From assembly GCF_036010485.1 (NCBI RefSeq), contig NZ_CP108568.1:6162501-6226500 (forward strand): a stretch of DNA of 64,000 nucleotides, in the 5' to 3' direction. Every line of letters starts with the position of its first letter. The first letter of the stretch is position 1. This document shows positions 9,677 through 22,260 of this stretch, piece after piece. The notes under the pieces were generated by a model that saw only the letters and a list, made by a program, of their open reading frames with translations, made no database searches and had not been told where the DNA came from. A program made the translations under genes and the position numbers. The stretch comes from Streptomyces sp. NBC_01198 (GTDB lineage Bacteria > Actinomycetota > Actinomycetes > Streptomycetales > Streptomycetaceae).

Positions 9677-9766
9677 CCTTGCTGGCGGGCACTCGCGTCC
9701 GCAGGTACGGTCGAACCCGTTTCCGAAGGACGCGGCCACCGGGCCGCGCGGGGGAGGGTGAACCGT

Positions 9767-10501
9767 ATGACAAGCGCCGCCGTCGAGAAGGCCGCCGCCA
9801 CGCCGTACCACGTCCCCCACCATGTGCACCGGGACGTGACCGGCGGGTGGCTGCGGCCCGCGGTCTTCGGGGCCATGGACGGCCTGGTCTCCAACCTCGC
9901 GCTGATGACCGGGGTGGCCGGCGGCGACGTGAGCTCCCGCACCCTGGTGGTCACCGGCCTCGCGGGACTGGCCGCCGGCGCCTTCTCCATGGCGGCCGGC
10001 GAGTACACCTCGGTGGCCTCGCAGCGCGAGCTGGTGCAGGCCGAGCTGGACATCGAGCGGATCGAGCTGGACCGGCACCCCGAGGACGAGCTGCGCGAGC
10101 TGGCCGCGCTCTACGTGGCGCGCGGGGTGGAGCCCCGGCTGGCGCACGAGGTGGCCAGGCAGCTGTCCGCCGACCCGGAGCAGGCGCTGGAGATCCACGC
10201 CCGCGAGGAGCTGGGCGTCGACCCGACCGACCTGCCCTCGCCGCTGCTCGCGGCGGGCTCGTCCTTCGTGTCCTTCGCGCTGGGCGCCCTGCTGCCGGTG
10301 CTGCCGTACCTGCTGGGCGCCGACGTGCTGTGGCCGGCGGTACTGCTGGCGCTGGCCGGACTGTTCGGCTGCGGGGCCGCGGTGGCGCGGGTGACCGCGC
10401 GGTCCTGGTGGTTCGGCGGACTGCGGCAGCTGGCCTTGGGCGCGGCGGCCGGCGGAGTTACTTTTGTACTGGGCGCGCTCATCGGCACCGCCACAGGCTG
10501 A
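9767..10501 (+). CDS. VIT1/CCC1 family metal transporter
   Basis: The 244-residue protein starts at the ATG placed 8 nt after GGGAGGG; a GTG 9 nt earlier lies too close to that site. The N-terminal HHVHRDVTGGWLRPAVFG and GAMDGLVSNLALMTGV blocks are typical of VIT/CCC1 proteins, which move Fe(II) or Mn(II). The SMAAGEY motif and five hydrophobic segments (one near residue 25, one near 60, three after 160) fit the family, as does the charged central cytosolic region. In bacteria it would be a plasma-membrane exporter. Regulation by iron is suggested by the upstream candidate box. Confidence 0.88.
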   Translation: MTSAAVEKAAATPYHVPHHVHRDVTGGWLRPAVFGAMDGLVSNLALMTGVAGGDVSSRTLVVTGLAGLAAGAFSMAAGEYTSVASQRELVQAELDIERIELDRHPEDELRELAALYVARGVEPRLAHEVARQLSADPEQALEIHAREELGVDPTDLPSPLLAAGSSFVSFALGALLPVLPYLLGADVLWPAVLLALAGLFGCGAAVARVTARSWWFGGLRQLALGAAAGGVTFVLGALIGTATG

Positions 10502-10827
10502 GCCGGCACCCCACAGCAAGCAGACAGTCACCAAGCCTCGTGTTTCCCTGCCGTTTCAGCCGCCACCGCACGGGGCATCACTCGGTAACGCACCGGCGGA
10601 GCCGCCAGGGCACGCGCCGGAATCGTCGGTCAACACCCGGTCAGACGCTGGCCTGAATTGGCTGCTCCACCCCCCTGGTTCGTCCACATGCTGGAATTGA
10701 GTATCCGCTTCTCGAACACTCGGCCATCATGTAACCTGCACGAAATCGCAGAGGGCCAACGTCGTCCCTGTTGCTCATGCCTGGAAACAGGCAATGCATA
10801 CAAGCCAAAGACGACGACGGGAGAGCC
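10502..10827. other. Intergenic region upstream of gltB
   Basis: No gene is visible in these 326 bases. The distal half near 10690-10800 is less GC-rich than its surroundings and probably holds the gltB promoter and a leader of up to about 100 nt. It contains a GlnR-like half-site at 10731-10746. Confidence 0.6.
10731..10746 (+). promoter_or_regulatory. Candidate GlnR half-site
   Basis: GTAAC-n6-GAAAT fits the actinomycete GlnR pattern gTnAc-n6-GaAAc with the exact 6-nt spacing. It is placed about 80 nt upstream of gltB. Only one half-site is seen; a second copy in 11-bp register is not recognisable. Confidence 0.45.
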
Positions 10828-15394
<4,567 letters not shown>

Positions 15395-15402
<8 letters not shown>

Positions 15403-16858
15403 CCCCAAGGGCTTCCTCACCACCGGCCGCGAGACCGCCCCGACGCGCCCGGTCGAGGAGCGCAGGCAGGACTGGAACGAGGTCTACGTCCCCGGCGGGC
15501 TGCTGCCGATCATCAGCAAGCAGGCCGGCCGCTGCATGGACTGCGGCATCCCGTTCTGCCACAACGGCTGTCCGCTGGGGAACCTGATCCCCGAGTGGAA
15601 CGACTACGCCTACCGCGAGGACTGGCAGGCCGCCTCCGAGCGGCTGCACGCCACCAACAACTTCCCGGAGTTCACCGGGCGGCTGTGCCCGGCGCCCTGC
15701 GAGTCCGCGTGCGTGCTCGGCATCAACCAGCCCGCCGTCACCATCAAGAACGTCGAAGTCACCATCATCGACAAGGCGTGGGACGCCGGCGACGTCACCC
15801 CGCAGCCGCCCGAGCGGCTGTCCGGCAAGACCGTCGCGGTCATCGGCTCGGGCCCCGCGGGCCTGGCCGCCGCCCAGCAGCTCACCCGGGCCGGGCACAC
15901 CGTCGCGGTCTACGAGCGGGCCGACCGGATCGGCGGGCTGCTGCGCTACGGCATCCCCGAGTTCAAGATGGAGAAGCGGCACATCAACCGGCGCATCGAG
16001 CAGATGCGCGCGGAGGGCACCAAGTTCCGCACCGGCGTGCAGATCGGCACCGACCTGGACGCCGGCAAGCTCGCCAAGCGGTACGACGCCGTCGTCATCG
16101 CGGCCGGCGCGACCGTCTCCCGCGACCTGCCGGCCCCCGGCAGGGAGCTGAACGGCATCCACTTCGCGATGGAGTACCTGCCGCTGGCCAACAAGGTACA
16201 GGAGGGCGACTTCGTGGCGCCCCCCATCACCGCCGAGGGCAAGCACGTCGTCGTCATCGGCGGCGGCGACACCGGGGCGGACTGCGTCGGCACCGCCCAC
16301 CGGCAGGGCGCCCGCTCGGTCACCCAGCTGGAGATCATGCCGCGCCCCGCGGACGAGCGCACGGTCGGCCAGCCCTGGCCGACGATGCCGGCCGTCTACA
16401 AGGTCACCTCGGCGCACGAGGAGGGCGGCGAGCGGGTCTACGCCGTCAACACCGTGAAGTTCACCGGCGACGAGGACGGCAACGTCCGCGAGCTGCACCT
16501 GGTCGAGGTCGTCTTCCAGGACGGCCGCTTCGTGCCGCAGGAGGGCACCGAGCGGGTCATCCCGGCCGAACTGGTCACCCTCGCCATGGGCTTCACCGGC
16601 ACCGACCAGTCCAACGGCCTGGTCGAGCAGCTCGGCCTCGCCCTGGACGCCCGCGGCAACATCGCCCGCGACCGCTCCTACGCCACGAACGTCGACGGCG
16701 TCTTCGTCGCCGGCGACGCCGGCCGCGGCCAGTCGCTCATCGTGTGGGCCATCGCCGAAGGCCGCTCGGCGGCCAAGGCCGTCGACGCGTACCTCACCGG
16801 CCTCCCGTCCGCCCTGCACGCCCCGATCCGCCCCACGGACCGGCCGCTGACCGTCTGA
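15395..16858 (+). CDS. gltD: Glutamate synthase (NADPH) small subunit
   Basis: The 487-residue flavoprotein passes electrons from NADPH to GltB. N-terminal cysteine clusters CMDCGIPFCHNGCPLGN and CPAPCESACVLG bind two 4Fe-4S clusters. The FAD site is GSGPAGLAAAQ and the NADPH site GGGDTGADCVG; the C-terminal FAD block VFVAGDAGRGQSL is present. The ATG overlaps the gltB stop, so the two subunits are translationally coupled. Confidence 0.97.
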
Positions 16859-16900
16859 CGGCCCCCCGAATGTCCCGCACAACGGCGTGCGGAACGCCAG

Positions 16901-16934
16901 CAGCGCCCGCCTCCCCGACCGAAGGCGGGCGCTG
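16901..16934. terminator. Bidirectional hairpin after gltD
   Basis: A perfect 12-bp stem, CAGCGCCCGCCT with AGGCGGGCGCTG, encloses a 10-nt loop between the convergent ends of gltD and the HExxH gene. Confidence 0.8.
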
Positions 16935-16961
16935 TGCCGTCGGCGCCCACCGGGGGCGGCG

Positions 16962-17885
16962 TCAGGTGTCGACGTCGAGTTCGGTGTGGCACAGCGCGCA
17001 ACGGGCCCGCAGGCGCCCGCGGCAGGGGAGCCGGATGCGCTGGAAGCACGTGGGGCACGGGAAGGCGACCCGTACCGTCGGGCCCGCGGCCTCGAAGGAG
17101 TAGTCGGGCCCCGCCGCCAGCGCCTTGCGGTCCTTGGCGTAACGGCGCCGGGCCGCCCAGCCCGCCGCGGCCAGCGGCGCGCGGCGCAGGTCGTGCTCGG
17201 CGCGGGCCAGGCCCTCCCGGTAGGCGTCACGCGCCTGCGCGCTGCGGAACCACGGCTCCACGTCGTCGCCGAAGGCCCGCGCCCGCTTGGCCAGCACGTA
17301 GCCGAACTCCTCCGGCGTCAGATAGCCCAGCTTGTACGCCGACATCATCAGCCGCTCGCCGCGGATCGCGGCCTCCTCGCGGTAGGCGTCGAGCAGCAGC
17401 CAGCCCGCGCCCAGATACGTCGTCACCGTGTCGGTCAGGATCTCGTTGTCCCGGGTGCCGGGGAACTCCAGGCCGAGCCGGTGCAGATAGACGTGCGTCA
17501 CCTCGTGCGCCAGCGCCGCGCCCACGTCGCGCCTGTCGGTCCTGAACCGCGAGTGCAGCTCGATGAAGTATTCGGGGCCCGCGGCCAGTTCGACGTTCCC
17601 CGCGTGCACCATGTCGCGGAAGCCGACGACCATACGGGCGTCAGGCAGCCGGAAGTGCTGCACCATCACCCGGGCGACCCGCTGCGCGCCCAGATACAGG
17701 TCCTCGTCGGGCGGGAAGTCCACCAGTTCCGGGTGCACGCTGCTCGGGAAGCGCTGCACCCCGTCGCCGGACAGCCTGCGGTACAGCGCGGTGAGCGCCG
17801 CCCGTACCGTGTCGAGGTGCGGGAAACCGTGCACGATGGCCCCGCCTCCCGCGGTCGACGCCCCCGGCTCCGCGTACTCGGCCAT
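16962..17885 (-). CDS. HExxH protein with C-terminal zinc ribbon, function unknown
   Basis: The 307-residue protein starts at the ATG 5 nt after GGGGAGG. A central AHEVTHVYLHRLG segment followed by NEILTD looks like a gluzincin active site (HExxH plus a downstream Glu). The C-terminus has CPTC and CALC pairs about 18 residues apart, a zinc-ribbon pattern, with one extra Cys between them. No signal peptide or membrane segment is visible, so the protein is probably cytosolic. I do not recognise a named family. It is divergent from pepN, with 83 nt between the start codons. Confidence 0.75.
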   Translation of the reverse strand: MAEYAEPGASTAGGGAIVHGFPHLDTVRAALTALYRRLSGDGVQRFPSSVHPELVDFPPDEDLYLGAQRVARVMVQHFRLPDARMVVGFRDMVHAGNVELAAGPEYFIELHSRFRTDRRDVGAALAHEVTHVYLHRLGLEFPGTRDNEILTDTVTTYLGAGWLLLDAYREEAAIRGERLMMSAYKLGYLTPEEFGYVLAKRARAFGDDVEPWFRSAQARDAYREGLARAEHDLRRAPLAAAGWAARRRYAKDRKALAAGPDYSFEAAGPTVRVAFPCPTCFQRIRLPCRGRLRARCALCHTELDVDT

Positions 17886-17955
17886 GACCACCTCCCCGTG
17901 ACGGACGAGCCTACGCGCCGCCGTGGGCGCCTGTCCCCGGTGGCACGGCTTGCGG

Positions 17956-17961
17956 CAGCAT
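17956..17961 (+). promoter_or_regulatory. -10-like hexamer CAGCAT upstream of pepN
   Basis: CAGCAT ends 7 nt before the ATG at 17969, the spacing seen at other probable leaderless genes here. Confidence 0.35.
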
Positions 17962-17968
17962 GTGCGGC

Positions 17969-20458
17969 ATGCCTGTTCTGACCCACGCGGAGGCCGAGAC
18001 CCGTGCCCGCGACCTCACCGTTCACCACTACGCGCTCGACCTCGACCTGACCGGAGGTGACGAGGCGTTCGGCTCGACGACCGTGATCCGGTTCCTGGCC
18101 CTGCGCGACTGCGACACCTTCGCCGAGATCCGGCCCGCCGCCCTGCGCCGCGTCGTACTCGACGGCCGCGAGCTCGACCCCGGCCTGCTGTCCGACAACC
18201 GGATCGCGCTGGCCGGCCTGGCCGCGGGCGAGCACGAGCTGCGCGTCGAGGCGGACATGTCCTACTCCCGCACCGGCGAGGGCATGCACCGCTTCACCGA
18301 CCCCGAGGACGGTGAGGCGTACGTCTACTCCCAGCTGTTCATGAACGACATGCAGCGCGTCGCCGCGTCCTTCGACCAGCCCGACCTCAAGGCCGTCTTC
18401 GACGTCAGCGTCAGCGCCCCGCGGGAGTGGACCGTCCTCGGCAACGGCATCGCCACCAGGACCGCGCCCGGCCGCTGGCAGCTGGCCACCACCCCGCCGC
18501 TGGCCACCTACTTCGTCGCCGTCGCCGCGGGCCCCTGGCACTCGGTGCGCACCGAGCACGCCGGCCTGCCGTTCGGCCTGCACTGCCGCCGCTCGATGGC
18601 CCGCCACCTCGACCACGACGCCCCGGCGATCCTCGGCATCACCCGGCGCTGCTACGACCGCTACCACGAGCTGTTCGGCGAGGCGTACCCCTACGACTCC
18701 TACGACCAGGCCTTCGTCCCGGAGTTCAACGCCGGGGCGATGGAGAACCCGGGTCTTGTCACCTTCCGGGAGGACTTCGTGCACCGCTCGGCCGTCACCC
18801 CGGTCGAGGCCCAGTTCCGCGGGGTGGTCATCGCGCACGAGATGGCGCACATGTGGTTCGGCAACCTCGTCACGCTGCGCTGGTGGGACGACATCTGGCT
18901 GAACGAGTCCTTCGCCGAGTACATGGGCTGCCAGGTGCTCTCCGAGGCCACCGGATTCACCGGTACCTGGACGGACTTCGCGATCGCCCGCAAGGCCTGG
19001 GGCTACGACGCCGACCAGCGCCCCTCCACCCACCCCGTCGCCCCCGACCCGGAAGCGGTGCCGGACACCGCGTCCGCGATGAACAACTTCGACGGCATCT
19101 CCTACGCCAAGGGCGCCTCCGCGCTGCGCCAGCTCGTCGCCTGGCTCGGGCCCAAGGCCTTCACCGCCGGGCTCAACACGCACTTCGCCCGGCACCGCTT
19201 CGGCAACGCCGCGCTCGCCGACTTCCTCGACTCCCTCGGCTCCGCCACCGACCGCGACGTCCCCGGCTGGGCTGCGGCCTGGCTGCGCACCTCGGGCCTG
19301 GACACGCTGACCCCCGCGGTGGGGCCCGGCGGGCCCGAGGGCGGCTGGCGGCTGGAGATCGACCACCGCGGGCAGCGCCCGCACCGGATCGAGGTCGGGC
19401 TCTACGACCGGGCCGTCACCGCCCCCGGCACGCTCGTGCTGCGCGACCGGCTCACCGTCGACATCGCCGCCGACTCGGTCGCCGAACACCACGAACTGGC
19501 CGGGCCGCGGCCCGACGTGATCCTGCTCAACGACGGCGACCTGACCTTCGCCAAGGTCCGCTTCGACCCGCACTCCTGGGCGACACTGCGCGACACCCTC
19601 GGCGGGCTGCCCGACCCGCTCGGCCGGGCAGTGGTCTGGAACGCGGCACGCGACCTCGTACGCGACGGGGCCATCGCCCCGGCCGAATATCTGGCGCTGA
19701 CCGCCGCACACCTGCCGGGGGAGGCCGAGCCCGGCATCGTCGACGCCGTCCTCACCTTCGCCCGCGGGCCGCTCGCCGACCAGTACCTCGACCCGGCGCT
19801 GCGCCCCGACGCGCTGCGCACCCTCGCGGAGGTCGCCCGCGCACTGCTCGCCGCCGGCCTCGACGGCACCCGGCTCAGCGCCACCCGCACGCTGGTCGAC
19901 GCGGCGCTCGACGCCGGGGAGCTGCGCGGCTGGTACGACGGCGGGGAGATCCCCGGGGGCCCGCCCCTGGACCCCGAGCTGCGCTGGCGGATGCTGCTGC
20001 GGCTCGCGGTACTCGGCGCGGCCGGCCGCGCCGACATCGACGCGGAGCTCGCACGCGACCCCAGCGCCGTCGGGCGCGAGGGCGCGGCCAGGTGCCGGGC
20101 CGCGCTGCCGGACGCCGCGGCCAAGGCTGCCGCGTGGGAGGCGATGTTCCACGACGACTCGCAGTCGAACTACCTCTTCACGGCCAACGCGCAGGGTTTC
20201 TGGCACCCCGAGCACGTCGCGCTCACCGCGGAGTACGTCGAGCGGTACTTCCCCGAGGTGGTGCCGCTTGCGGCCCGCCGCGGCACCGCGATCGCGGAGG
20301 CGGCCGGGCGCACGGCCTTCCCGGCGACGGCGGTCTCCACCACCACCCTCGCCCTCGGCCACGCCTGCCTCTCCACCCCCTCCATCACCCCAGCCCTCCA
20401 CCGCGCCCTGACCGACCGCCTGGACGACCTCTCCCGCACGCTGCGCATCCGCGCGTAG
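17969..20458 (+). CDS. pepN: Aminopeptidase N (M1 family)
   Basis: The 829-residue zinc aminopeptidase has the exopeptidase motif GAMENPG and the zinc site H290-E291-M-A-H294 with E313 in NESFAEY. The N-terminal beta domain, the catalytic thermolysin-like domain and the C-terminal ERAP1-like helical domain are all present at normal family length. I prefer the ATG at 17969 (MPVLTHAEAE, the usual actinobacterial start as I recall it) over the ATG three codons earlier. No signal peptide is seen, so it acts in the cytosol on peptides. Confidence 0.94.
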   Translation: MPVLTHAEAETRARDLTVHHYALDLDLTGGDEAFGSTTVIRFLALRDCDTFAEIRPAALRRVVLDGRELDPGLLSDNRIALAGLAAGEHELRVEADMSYSRTGEGMHRFTDPEDGEAYVYSQLFMNDMQRVAASFDQPDLKAVFDVSVSAPREWTVLGNGIATRTAPGRWQLATTPPLATYFVAVAAGPWHSVRTEHAGLPFGLHCRRSMARHLDHDAPAILGITRRCYDRYHELFGEAYPYDSYDQAFVPEFNAGAMENPGLVTFREDFVHRSAVTPVEAQFRGVVIAHEMAHMWFGNLVTLRWWDDIWLNESFAEYMGCQVLSEATGFTGTWTDFAIARKAWGYDADQRPSTHPVAPDPEAVPDTASAMNNFDGISYAKGASALRQLVAWLGPKAFTAGLNTHFARHRFGNAALADFLDSLGSATDRDVPGWAAAWLRTSGLDTLTPAVGPGGPEGGWRLEIDHRGQRPHRIEVGLYDRAVTAPGTLVLRDRLTVDIAADSVAEHHELAGPRPDVILLNDGDLTFAKVRFDPHSWATLRDTLGGLPDPLGRAVVWNAARDLVRDGAIAPAEYLALTAAHLPGEAEPGIVDAVLTFARGPLADQYLDPALRPDALRTLAEVARALLAAGLDGTRLSATRTLVDAALDAGELRGWYDGGEIPGGPPLDPELRWRMLLRLAVLGAAGRADIDAELARDPSAVGREGAARCRAALPDAAAKAAAWEAMFHDDSQSNYLFTANAQGFWHPEHVALTAEYVERYFPEVVPLAARRGTAIAEAAGRTAFPATAVSTTTLALGHACLSTPSITPALHRALTDRLDDLSRTLRIRA

Positions 20459-20486
20459 TTTTTTTCCGGGGCCGCGCTGATCGCCC

Positions 20487-20644
20487 CTTGCGGTGGCGGC
20501 TTGCCTGCGCCCCGGCGGGTGGCTTGTCGCGCAGTTCCCCGCGCCCCTGGGGGTGCCCTCCGCACGGAGGGTGAGCGTTTTCCAGGGGCGCGAGGAACTG
20601 CCCGCGCAACCACGGCGCTGGGAAAGCTGCGCCGCCACCGCAAG
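20487..20644. repeat. Nested inverted-repeat element, Streptomyces type
   Basis: Three inverted pairs are nested. The outer arms are 20487-20500 and 20631-20644 (14 bp, perfect). The middle arms are 20529-20550 (GCGCAGTTCCCCGCGCCCCT) and 20582-20605 (near complement). The centre is the hairpin CCCTCCGCACGGAGGG at 20556-20571. It could fold as one long transcribed stem acting as terminator after pepN. Confidence 0.75.
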
Positions 20645-20724
20645 TGGCAGCCCCCTCAGAGGCGCGCGGAATGGCGCGCTCAGCCACGACGGCGGGGAAA
20701 CGGCGAACGCCACCGCAAGTGGCA
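20633..20724. repeat. 17-bp direct repeat pair
   Basis: CGCCACCGCAAGTGGCA occurs at 20633-20649 and again at 20708-20724. The first copy overlaps the outer arm of the nested inverted repeat, so the second is probably a partial duplicate of that element. Confidence 0.75.
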
Positions 20725-20825
20725 CCCACCCCCCAACTCCCCGGGGAAATGGGGCGTGCCCGCCATGGGGAGTGGGTCGTTGTGCTGGGGGAGGGAAAAG
20801 AACACGTGGAGGACGGTTGAAGGAG

Positions 20826-22220
20826 ATGCCCGGCCTGGCGGGTGGCCGGCAAGGCCCGGCGGAACTGCGACCCCTGGTCGACACCGTGCTGACCGCCCTG
20901 GAGGAGGGCGCCGCCGCCCGGGGCGGCCCGATGCCGGCGGGCGGGCCGAAGGAGACCGCGCGCCGGGTGGCCGGCGCCGTGGGCCGGCCCCTGCCAGGCA
21001 TGGGCACCGGCGCCCACGAGGCTTTGCACACGCTGGTGCGCGAGATGGCCCGGGGGGCCGCCGACCCGGCGGACCCCTACTGCGCCGCCCACCTGCACTG
21101 CCCGCCCCTCGCCCTGGCCGCGGCAGCGGAGTTGGCCGCGGCCTCGCTCAATCCGTCGCTGGACTCCTGGGACCAGGCACCGGCCGCCACCGAGATCGAG
21201 GCGCGGGCCGCCGCCGCGCTGGCGGCGGTCGTCTATCCCGACCTGCCGGCCCCCGACGCGCTGATGACGACCGGCGGGACGGAGTCCAACCAGCTCGCCC
21301 TGCTGCTGGCGCGGGAGCGGGCGGCCGGCGGACCCCGCGTGCAGGTGGTGTGCGGGGCGAATGCGCACCACAGCGTGCAGCGCGCCGCCTGGCTGCTCGG
21401 CCTGCCGAGCCCCGTCGTCGTGGACACCCCCAGCGGTGTGCTCGACCCCGCGGACGTGGACGCCGCGCTGGACGAACTGCCGGGCCGCGCCATGCTCGTG
21501 GCGACCGCGGGCACCACGGACACCGGCGCGATCGACCCGCTGCCGCAGCTGGCGCAGACCGCGGCCAGGCACGGCGCCGAGCTGCACGTGGACGCGGCCT
21601 ACGGCGGCCCGCTGCTGTTCAGCCGGCACGAGGCCGGCAAGCTCGACGGGCTGCAGTCGGCCGTCTCCGTCACCCTCGACCTGCACAAGCTCGGCTGGCA
21701 GCCGGTCGCGGCCGGCCTGCTCGCCGTACCGGACGGCGCCGCCCTGCGCCCGCTGGGCCATCAGGCGGACTATCTGAACGCCACCGACGACACCGAGGCG
21801 GGCCTGCCCGACCTGCTGGGCCGCTCGCTGCGCACCACCCGCCGCCCCGACGTGCTGAAGATCGCCGTCACCATGCGGGCGCTGGGCCGCGAAGGCCTCG
21901 GCGCCCTGGTGGACACCGTCTGCGGGCACGCGCAGGAGCTGGCCGCCGCCGTCGACCGGCACCCGGCGCTCGACCTGCACGGGCAGCCGGTGATCAGCAC
22001 CGTGCTCTTCCGTCCGGCGGGCGCCGACGACGAGCAGGTGGCGGCGCTGCGCCGGGAGCTGATGTACGAGGGGCGGGCGGTGCTCGGCCGCGCGGCGGCG
22101 GGCGGCCGGCTGTGGCTCAAGGCGACCCTGCTCAACCCGCACATCCGCCAGCAGGACCTGGACGCCCTGCTCCGGCTGGTGACCGACGCGCAGGCCAGGC
22201 AGACCCAGGCGGCACCGTGA
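20826..22220 (+). CDS. PLP-dependent decarboxylase, siderophore type
   Basis: The protein is about 464 residues, fold type I (group II decarboxylase). The PLP lysine is K288 in DLHKLGWQP, and the PLP-contacting Asp lies in ELHVDAAYGGP. The TTGGTESNQ and NAHHSVQRAA blocks fit amino-acid decarboxylases of the DesA/diaminobutyrate/aromatic branch. The lysine motif differs from the HKTFFQP I recall for DesA, so the substrate (lysine, ornithine, diaminobutyrate or an aromatic amino acid) is open. The start is uncertain: the ATG at 20826 directly abuts GAAGGAG, and an in-frame TTG lies at 20817. It is followed by an N-monooxygenase gene, which suggests hydroxamate precursor synthesis. Confidence 0.78.
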   Translation: MPGLAGGRQGPAELRPLVDTVLTALEEGAAARGGPMPAGGPKETARRVAGAVGRPLPGMGTGAHEALHTLVREMARGAADPADPYCAAHLHCPPLALAAAAELAAASLNPSLDSWDQAPAATEIEARAAAALAAVVYPDLPAPDALMTTGGTESNQLALLLARERAAGGPRVQVVCGANAHHSVQRAAWLLGLPSPVVVDTPSGVLDPADVDAALDELPGRAMLVATAGTTDTGAIDPLPQLAQTAARHGAELHVDAAYGGPLLFSRHEAGKLDGLQSAVSVTLDLHKLGWQPVAAGLLAVPDGAALRPLGHQADYLNATDDTEAGLPDLLGRSLRTTRRPDVLKIAVTMRALGREGLGALVDTVCGHAQELAAAVDRHPALDLHGQPVISTVLFRPAGADDEQVAALRRELMYEGRAVLGRAAAGGRLWLKATLLNPHIRQQDLDALLRLVTDAQARQTQAAP

Positions 22221-22260
22221 CGCGCCCGGCGCCGTACCCGACCAGGAAGGTTCAGCACCG

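Larger units (their letters stand above)
20459..20825. other. Repeat-rich intergenic region
   Basis: No gene is convincing in these 367 bases after pepN. They hold a T-run directly after the stop, a nested inverted repeat (20487-20644) and two copies of a 17-bp direct repeat. The style, with a GCGCAGTTCCCCGCGCCCCT arm, is one I recall from many Streptomyces intergenic regions. Confidence 0.65.

Noticed and set aside
20700..20825. Iron box before the decarboxylase-monooxygenase pair
   Set aside because: I looked for a TTAGGTTAGGC-type site and found none, so iron control is not claimed.
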